Shown: in pieces, positions 60,550 to 64,000 of the stretch
How positions within the stretch are numbered: position 1 is the stretch's first letter
How the letters are laid out: every line of letters starts with the position of its first letter
Source: Lycocorax pyrrhopterus obiensis
Lineage: Eukaryota > Chordata > Aves > Passeriformes > Paradisaeidae
Direction: 5' to 3'
DNA: 64,000 nucleotides
Assembly: GCA_014706295.1 (NCBI GenBank)
Contig: JACSVZ010000001.1
Location: 44,048,383 to 44,112,382, forward strand
Notes under the pieces: generated by a model
Told to the model about the DNA's origin: nothing
Seen by the model: the letters and a program-made list of their open reading frames with translations, nothing else
The model's database searches: none
Position numbers and translations under genes: made by a program

Positions 60550-62370
60550 TCAGTTTCCCTGTGGACTTCCTGTGGCTGGTGGTGCAGGAGCTCTAGGTTT
60601 GGCTGAAACAACATTTCTAGAGAAGGTGTGAATAGGTGCTGGTGCGCGACAATATTTTGCGGTGTGACCCTTTTTTCCACACCTGGAACACACCCATTGA
60701 GACCTGTCATTTGGCTTATTGTCCTTATTTTCCTCTATGTTGGCAGGATGTGCCATCACTCTCCCTTGTGACTCCCCCTTCTTTCTTTGAGTTTCAGATG
60801 GGTCAGCCACATGCCTCATGCAGGCCTCAGTGATCAGCAGCAAGGATGGAGGAGGCTTAAACGGCAAGGTTCTTATAATTGCCTTGCAGGTTTCATTTGC
60901 ATTTAATTTTGCAAAGTCTGTAATCAGTCTCTCATGGAGAGATTCATCTTCAATCTGTGCCTCCACTGCTGCCGTCAACCGATCAACAAAGTCCATAAAG
61001 TCTTCGGTTGGGCCTTGCTTGATAGCAGTGTAGCTGACTTTAGTAGTTGTTTTGGAAGGCATTGTGAAAAAAACCTTTTCTGCCACCCCCCATATAATCT
61101 CTAAAACTGCTCTTGGTATTTGGTTTGCCTGATCTTGTGGCTTAGACAATTGTCCTTCCCCGCACAAATGATCTAATGTAATATTAGCATGATTTGGATC
61201 CCTTTTGATAATTGGCAAATGCTCCGCTAATTGTTCTTTCCAGAGACCTTGCCATAATTTGAACTGGGTTGCGGACAGCAAACAAGAAATTACATGTTTA
61301 ATGTCATGAGGAACAAGTGGGTTAGCCGTGCAAGTAGCACTAAAAATGTTTTTAAAGTATTGACTGTCCTTCCCATATTCCTTGAACACTTTACACACAT
61401 CTTTAAGATTATTGTTATCAAAAGGCCTCCATTGAGGGTTTAAACCTTGCCTGTTGTATGAAACCGGAGCGGCAAAGGGAGCGGTAGCGTCAGCCGGGTA
61501 GGCCTCATTGTTGTCAGGATCCAATATGGCGTCTCTTCCGGTGGGGGCCGGAAGAGAGGCGGGGAAATTGGAAGAAGCGTGGGAATTTTTCTCTGACCCC
61601 TCCCCCATGATGTCATGGTAGGGAGGAGCAGTGGGCGGTAGCTTGTCACGCCTACTGGGCGTCAGGGAGGAGGAGCAACCAGGATTGACAGGTGAGGTAG
61701 AGCTCAGGGAAACTTCCGGTGAAGACAGGAAAGGGTTCTTAGAGGACGGGCGAAAGGGATTTTGGGAAGAAGAAGAAGAGACCATGCGGTCACCGCCATT
61801 TTGTGACGCAGCATGTTTCAACTTTAACTTGGGAGTTGAAACTGGGAAAGATGGCGAGGAATGAGGTTTTAGGGACAGGTCCGACCCAGTGTGGCCAGCA
61901 CCGGGACGGCAAGGGTGTGGAGAACATTGAGGAGAGCCAGGTAGCTGGTGGCAGACCTGTGCCTTCTGGCATTTTTCTCTCTTCCAAGTGCTCCGCTTAG
62001 GGGATGAGGGAGAGGAAAAACGGATTTTTGGGGATGAGGGAGAAGGAGAACCGGGGATAGTAACCGAATCTGTGGATTTTTCTTTTACTTTCCCTTCTAG
62101 AGTGACTGCATTTTTAATTTGTATGAGAAGTGGGATGAATTTTTCTACATTCTTATCTTTTAAATTTTGCAAATCCTGCATGCGATTTCCCACCATGTTC
62201 CAAAATGACATTCTGGTCACATCTCTGACCGTGACCCAAGGGAAGTAAAAGAAGATCCACTTAACAAATTTTCTTAAAGCCCCTTTTGAAAACTTAAATC
62301 CTCCCGCCTTTAGAGAACCCACAACTTGGATAAAAATCTCTCTTTGTGGTGCCGAAAGCTGATTTCCCAT
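60550..62370 (-). CDS. gag: Gag polyprotein (606 aa), intact
   Basis: Structural polyprotein that would assemble the viral core. It starts at the ATG at 62370, the first AUG of the genomic RNA; Met-Gly-Asn-Gln gives a Gly2 myristoylation signal for membrane targeting. The matrix domain covers about residues 1-95, followed by a long Ser/Pro-rich linker (about 100-300) with a PTAP late-domain motif at 246-249 (TSG101/ESCRT recruitment). Capsid runs from about 305 to 510 and includes the major homology region at about 450-465 (Q-G-P-x-E...F-V-x-R-L). Nucleocapsid has one zinc knuckle, CX2CX4HX4C, at 561-574; betaretroviruses commonly have two. The frame stops at a TGA directly after the slippery heptamer GGGAAAC, where pro begins in the -1 frame. 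No internal stop or frameshift is present. An open extension upstream of 62370 exists but contains no ATG. Confidence 0.93.
   Translation of the reverse strand: MGNQLSAPQREIFIQVVGSLKAGGFKFSKGALRKFVKWIFFYFPWVTVRDVTRMSFWNMVGNRMQDLQNLKDKNVEKFIPLLIQIKNAVTLEGKVKEKSTDSVTIPGSPSPSSPKIRFSSPSSPKRSTWKREKCQKAQVCHQLPGSPQCSPHPCRPGAGHTGSDLSLKPHSSPSFPVSTPKLKLKHAASQNGGDRMVSSSSSQNPFRPSSKNPFLSSPEVSLSSTSPVNPGCSSSLTPSRRDKLPPTAPPYHDIMGEGSEKNSHASSNFPASLPAPTGRDAILDPDNNEAYPADATAPFAAPVSYNRQGLNPQWRPFDNNNLKDVCKVFKEYGKDSQYFKNIFSATCTANPLVPHDIKHVISCLLSATQFKLWQGLWKEQLAEHLPIIKRDPNHANITLDHLCGEGQLSKPQDQANQIPRAVLEIIWGVAEKVFFTMPSKTTTKVSYTAIKQGPTEDFMDFVDRLTAAVEAQIEDESLHERLITDFAKLNANETCKAIIRTLPFKPPPSLLLITEACMRHVADPSETQRKKGESQGRVMAHPANIEENKDNKPNDRSQWVCSRCGKKGHTAKYCRAPAPIHTFSRNVVSAKPRAPAPPATGSPQGN
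60553..60559 (-). promoter_or_regulatory. gag-pro -1 ribosomal frameshift heptamer GGGAAAC
   Basis: In the gag frame the codons are CAG GGA AAC TGA, so the heptamer sits as G GGA AAC right before the stop. GGGAAAC is a known X-XXY-YYZ slippery type used at betaretroviral gag-pro junctions. The -1 frame after it continues into the protease frame. Confidence 0.85.
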
Positions 62371-62545
62371 TATTATAACAAAAAGGCACCTTCCTCTACC
62401 CTCCTTCGCGGTAAAATGCAGAACTGAACAAACTTGCCCAGTGAAACCAGAGAGCTCTCGCCCAAGGGTAATAATCACTCCAGTAGGAGCACAAAAGACA
62501 GCACACAAGACAAATAGAGAAGCCCAGGGGCACAAAAAACGGTAT

Positions 62546-62553
62546 ACTTACCT
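62546..62553 (-). promoter_or_regulatory. Major 5' splice donor (AG|GTAAGT)
   Basis: On the viral strand AG|GTAAGT matches the vertebrate donor consensus exactly, with the exon ending at 62552. It lies between the primer binding site and gag, as expected for the donor of the subgenomic env mRNA. Confidence 0.75.
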
Positions 62554-62705
62554 AAAACTGGTCCACCGGAAATAAAACTCACGAAGGAAGTCCTCTGGGA
62601 AGGAGCTGGTCCTCGTGGAGTGAATCCAAGAAAAGGCACGAGGAGTGTCAGCTCCACCCTCGGCGCACCGCGCTCTAGAATGAGGCGTGCTGCAATGAGG
62701 GGAGA

Positions 62706-62715
62706 TCGGCGCCGA
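62706..62715. promoter_or_regulatory. 10-nt palindrome in the leader, candidate dimerisation site
   Basis: TCGGCGCCGA is self-complementary and lies just downstream of the leader hairpin on the viral strand. A GC-rich palindrome between primer binding site and splice donor is where retroviral kissing-loop dimer sites are found. I have not shown that it is displayed in a loop. Confidence 0.4.
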
Positions 62716-62726
62716 AAACCACAACT

Positions 62727-62749
62727 CCTGGTAGCCGTCGGCTACCAGG
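62727..62749 (-). promoter_or_regulatory. Leader hairpin, 10-bp perfect stem with 3-nt loop
   Basis: The two arms (62727-62736 and 62740-62749; CCTGGTAGCC and its exact complement) enclose a 3-nt loop. It lies 27 nt downstream of the primer binding site on the viral strand, in the zone where packaging and dimerisation hairpins usually occur. The function is inferred from position only. Confidence 0.6.
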
Positions 62750-62776
62750 GAGGTCTGCAGGGACTGCGCTTGACCA

Positions 62777-62794
62777 GTCCCTGTTCGGGCGCCA
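62777..62794 (-). promoter_or_regulatory. Primer binding site, tRNA-Lys3 type
   Basis: The plus strand reads GTCCCTGTTCGGGCGCCA, which as I recall is the 3' end of tRNA-Lys3 including CCA, matched 18/18. It lies 3 nt inside the 5' LTR on the viral strand. Lysine primers are used by several betaretroviruses and by lentiviruses; classical avian alpharetroviruses use tRNA-Trp, so the replication module is not of the usual alpharetroviral type. Confidence 0.93.
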
Positions 62795-63034
62795 ACCTGT
62801 CACCGGCCCTGGGATGGTCAGCCTCGAAGGGCTTCGTCCCGCAGTGGGCAGCAGCGACACTTCCGCAGACTCACCCCCACCAGGGTTGTGTCTCGGCAGC
62901 CGTGTGGATCGGGCGGCGCTGGCACAGTGGCAGCAGGCGCGCCCCGTGTGAGGAGACCTAGATGGTCTGTTCCTCCCAGGCGTCCCAGAGGTAAAAGAGT
63001 CAAGAGAGAGGACCACTTCGGGAACTCCCAAGGC

Positions 63035-63040
63035 TTTATT
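63035..63040 (-). terminator. Polyadenylation signal AATAAA in the 5' LTR
   Basis: AATAAA on the viral strand lies about 55 bp downstream of the TATA-like box and so falls in R. The active copy for viral transcripts would be the equivalent one in the 3' LTR at 55641-55646. Confidence 0.75.
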
Positions 63041-63090
63041 CACCTTGAAAGCAAGGGGAGAAATGGCCCCCGGGCCAGGGTTCAACGCGC

Positions 63091-63207
63091 TTTTATCTGA
63101 GGGCGGTACAAAGCGGATAGCCAATAGGGGAACAGAACAGGGGAGGATCCTGAGAACATAGGACCAATTGCAAGATTGCAGAGGAGGGATTAACAGAACC
63201 GACCAAT
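63091..63207 (-). promoter_or_regulatory. U3 core promoter: TATA-like box with three inverted CCAAT boxes
   Basis: CCAAT occurs on the plus strand (ATTGG on the viral strand) at 63121, 63164 and 63203, spaced 43 and 39 bp, upstream of the TATA-like ATAAAA at 63091-63096. The same set is present in the 3' LTR at 55727, 55770, 55809 and 55697-55702. CCAAT boxes are typical NF-Y sites in retroviral U3 promoters. Factor binding is inferred. Confidence 0.65.
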
Positions 63208-63368
63208 AAGAAACCGAACTTAATAGAACCTTCCAGAGAGATGGGGGTGGCTTTCAAACCTGGGCCTCGCCCATAGACGTCCCCTCACTCTCTGATTCGT
63301 CTGCCCACTGGATTGGCAGGGCAGTAGGAAGAGGGGCTGGGCCTTGAGTGGTCCAGAATGCCCCAACA

Positions 63369-63374
63369 GACTGG
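63369..63374. repeat. Target-site duplication, copy 2 (GACTGG)
   Basis: It is identical to the hexamer at 55398-55403 and abuts the terminal CA of the right LTR. Beyond it the host sequence resumes (TGCTAACC...). Confidence 0.93.
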
Positions 63375-64000
63375 TGCTAACCTTTTGATCCCAGCTATTT
63401 TTCTAACTCATTTTTTTCTATTGACATCATTACTTTCTCAAATGTGTCTTGATAAAATAAAATATTACCTATGTTATAGGTCTGCAAAATGCATCCAAAA
63501 AAAGCTGCTGTTTGGGATCCACTTCTGATGCAATTATCTCCCAATGAGCACACCAAGCCAGAACTACAGGCATACTTCACCATCAGACCAATCTGTGTCA
63601 ACCAACGTATTTCCTGTTCAGTTTTTAAACTCAGTTTACTTGTTTAAGGTTATATTCATTTTATCACTTTAGAAATATAGGCTGAAGTGCTGAAATTGAA
63701 TCCATGGTAGTTCTACCACAGATGTTTCTCTTAAAAATGTTCTTTTGTTATCTTTTAATGCTTCACTGAAGACTGAAGTTGTTTAAGCTCCTATCTCTTT
63801 GAATTGCAATCAATCCAACCTTTCTCATTTTCATCTGTGCGACTCTAATTGAAATAAGCCTTAATATATATTTTTTCCACAGCTGCTATCTACGCCGGCT
63901 TTTCTTTTACTTGATGTGATTTATTTCTCCCAGTCCTAGAGGCTTGTAGCAATGTTTGAGTCATGCTTCAGACTGTCAGAAGTGATGGTATACTGTCTAC
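63375..64000. other. AT-rich non-coding DNA right of the provirus
   Basis: Host sequence continuing from the integration site. No gene recognised before the window ends. Confidence 0.5.

Larger units (their letters stand above)
59831..60553 (-). pseudogene. pro: Pro frame: dUTPase-like remnant plus aspartic protease, one nonsense codon
   Basis: It is reached by -1 frameshifting from gag and is 240 codons long. TAG at 60347-60349 interrupts it at codon 69. After this break the frame is open to 59834. Just after the break comes a stretch resembling the later part of a retroviral dUTPase (a V-I...D-N-E-G strand followed by P-K-D-Y-D-I-A-Q), but the usual motif 1 and motif 3 active-site residues are not recognisable. 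The protease follows: catalytic D-T-G-A-D at about residues 152-156, a flap-like G-V-G-G, and a C-terminal G-R-D-L-M of the kind conserved in retroviral proteases. The catalytic domain itself is unbroken. It ends in TAG at 59831, overlapping the start of pol. Protease identity is secure; the dUTPase assignment is tentative. Confidence 0.85.
62371..62776 (-). other. 5' leader between primer binding site and gag
   Basis: 406 nt containing the hairpin at 62727-62749, the palindrome at 62706-62715 and the splice donor at 62552. I find no ATG on the viral strand anywhere in this leader, nor in the R-U5 region before it. The gag AUG at 62370 is therefore the first in the RNA. The packaging signal is expected here but is not identifiable by sequence alone. 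Confidence 0.7.
55404..63368 (-). mobile_element. Full-length endogenous retrovirus (provirus), beta-like gag-pro-pol with alpha-like env
   Basis: The provirus is complete: two 571-bp LTRs, a tRNA-Lys primer binding site, gag, pro, pol, env and a polypurine tract, flanked on both sides by the hexamer GACTGG. It reads on the minus strand. Gag, pro and pol occupy three different frames, each step being -1, which is the betaretroviral arrangement; a 6-bp duplication is usual for alpha- and betaretroviruses. Gag and Env are open throughout, while pro and pol each contain one nonsense codon, so this copy as it stands cannot make full-length Gag-Pro-Pol. The LTRs differ at 8 of 571 sites (1.4%), indicating a recent insertion. 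The taxonomic label is inferred from motifs and organisation; I could not run a phylogeny. Confidence 0.97.
62798..63368 (-). repeat. 5' LTR of the provirus (571 bp)
   Basis: In viral orientation it starts TGTTGGGGC and ends CCGGTGACA, so it has the canonical TG...CA ends. It carries three ATTGG (inverted CCAAT) boxes, a TATA-like ATAAAA at 63091-63096 and the polyadenylation signal AATAAA at 63035-63040. From these, U3 is about 300 bp, R about 50 bp and U5 about 220 bp; the transcription start is estimated near 63065. It is preceded inside the provirus (62795-62797) by a 3-nt spacer and then the primer binding site. It aligns with the 3' LTR without gaps, with 8 substitutions. Confidence 0.97.

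Noticed and set aside
56476..62248. Plus-strand open frames across the provirus (65-114 codons)
   Set aside because: They are antisense shadows of gag, pol and env in GC-richer DNA. No homology or promoter context was seen, and retroviral antisense genes of this kind are not known in this group.
62371..62535. Hydrophobic N-terminal extension of Gag, resembling a glyco-Gag leader
   Set aside because: The extension is open for 55 codons, but its first possible codon is TTG, with no ATG or CTG in frame after the TAA at the splice donor. There is no positive evidence for use.
1..64000. CRISPR arrays, bacterial operons, tRNA or rRNA genes
   Set aside because: No direct-repeat/spacer pattern, no ribosome-binding-site-spaced gene runs and no cloverleaf-like sequence was noticed. 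The tRNA-like 18 bases at 62777 are the retroviral primer site.

Overview
This window looks like AT-rich, mostly non-coding avian nuclear DNA. The evidence is several CR1 LINE fragments with the bird-typical 3' end (repeated ATTCTATG, 'GGAAGGGACC...TCCAACTC'-type termini), copies of a middle-repetitive avian LTR family, and long simple-sequence tracts. A songbird is plausible but not proven. I see no convincing host exon, tRNA, rRNA or CpG-island promoter. Nearly all open frames outside 55.4-63.4 kb are chance frames or lie in repeats.

Layout: 1-12.2 kb is AT-rich sequence with old CR1 pieces. An almost uninterrupted homopurine tract of about 1 kb lies at 12.64-13.63 kb. At 21-32.5 kb there is a retroelement-rich stretch: CR1 fragments, four copies of one LTR family (two on each strand, one with a clean 5-bp target duplication) and a 3'-internal retroviral remnant carrying a (GGAA)n array. 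32.5-55.4 kb is mainly unique-looking AT-rich DNA with CR1 copies at 38.4-39.2, 41.1-41.5 and 42.3-43.2 kb, a possible solo LTR at 47.2 kb and a fifth copy of the LTR family at 48.9-49.3 kb.

The main object is a complete provirus on the minus strand at 55404-63368 (7965 bp). It has two 571-bp LTRs that differ at 8 positions, a 6-bp target-site duplication (GACTGG), a primer binding site matching tRNA-Lys3 at 18/18 positions, and a polypurine tract abutting the 3' LTR. Genes read 5'->3' on the minus strand are gag, pro, pol and env. Gag (606 codons) and Env (432 codons) are uninterrupted. Pro and pol are reached by two successive -1 frameshifts, each with a slippery heptamer and a candidate downstream RNA structure. 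Each of these two reading frames carries one in-frame nonsense codon (60347-60349 and 58773-58775).

The provirus is a mosaic. The gag-pro-pol organisation (myristoylated Gag, three frames, a likely dUTPase remnant before protease, Lys PBS) is betaretrovirus-like. Env has the alpharetrovirus-type TM plan (furin site, internal fusion loop between two cysteines, CX6CC) behind a short SU. The last 37 Env residues are encoded by the LTR. The roughly 700-nt leader contains no AUG before gag and carries a strong hairpin, a palindrome and a consensus splice donor. From the low LTR divergence I infer that it inserted within the last few million years.
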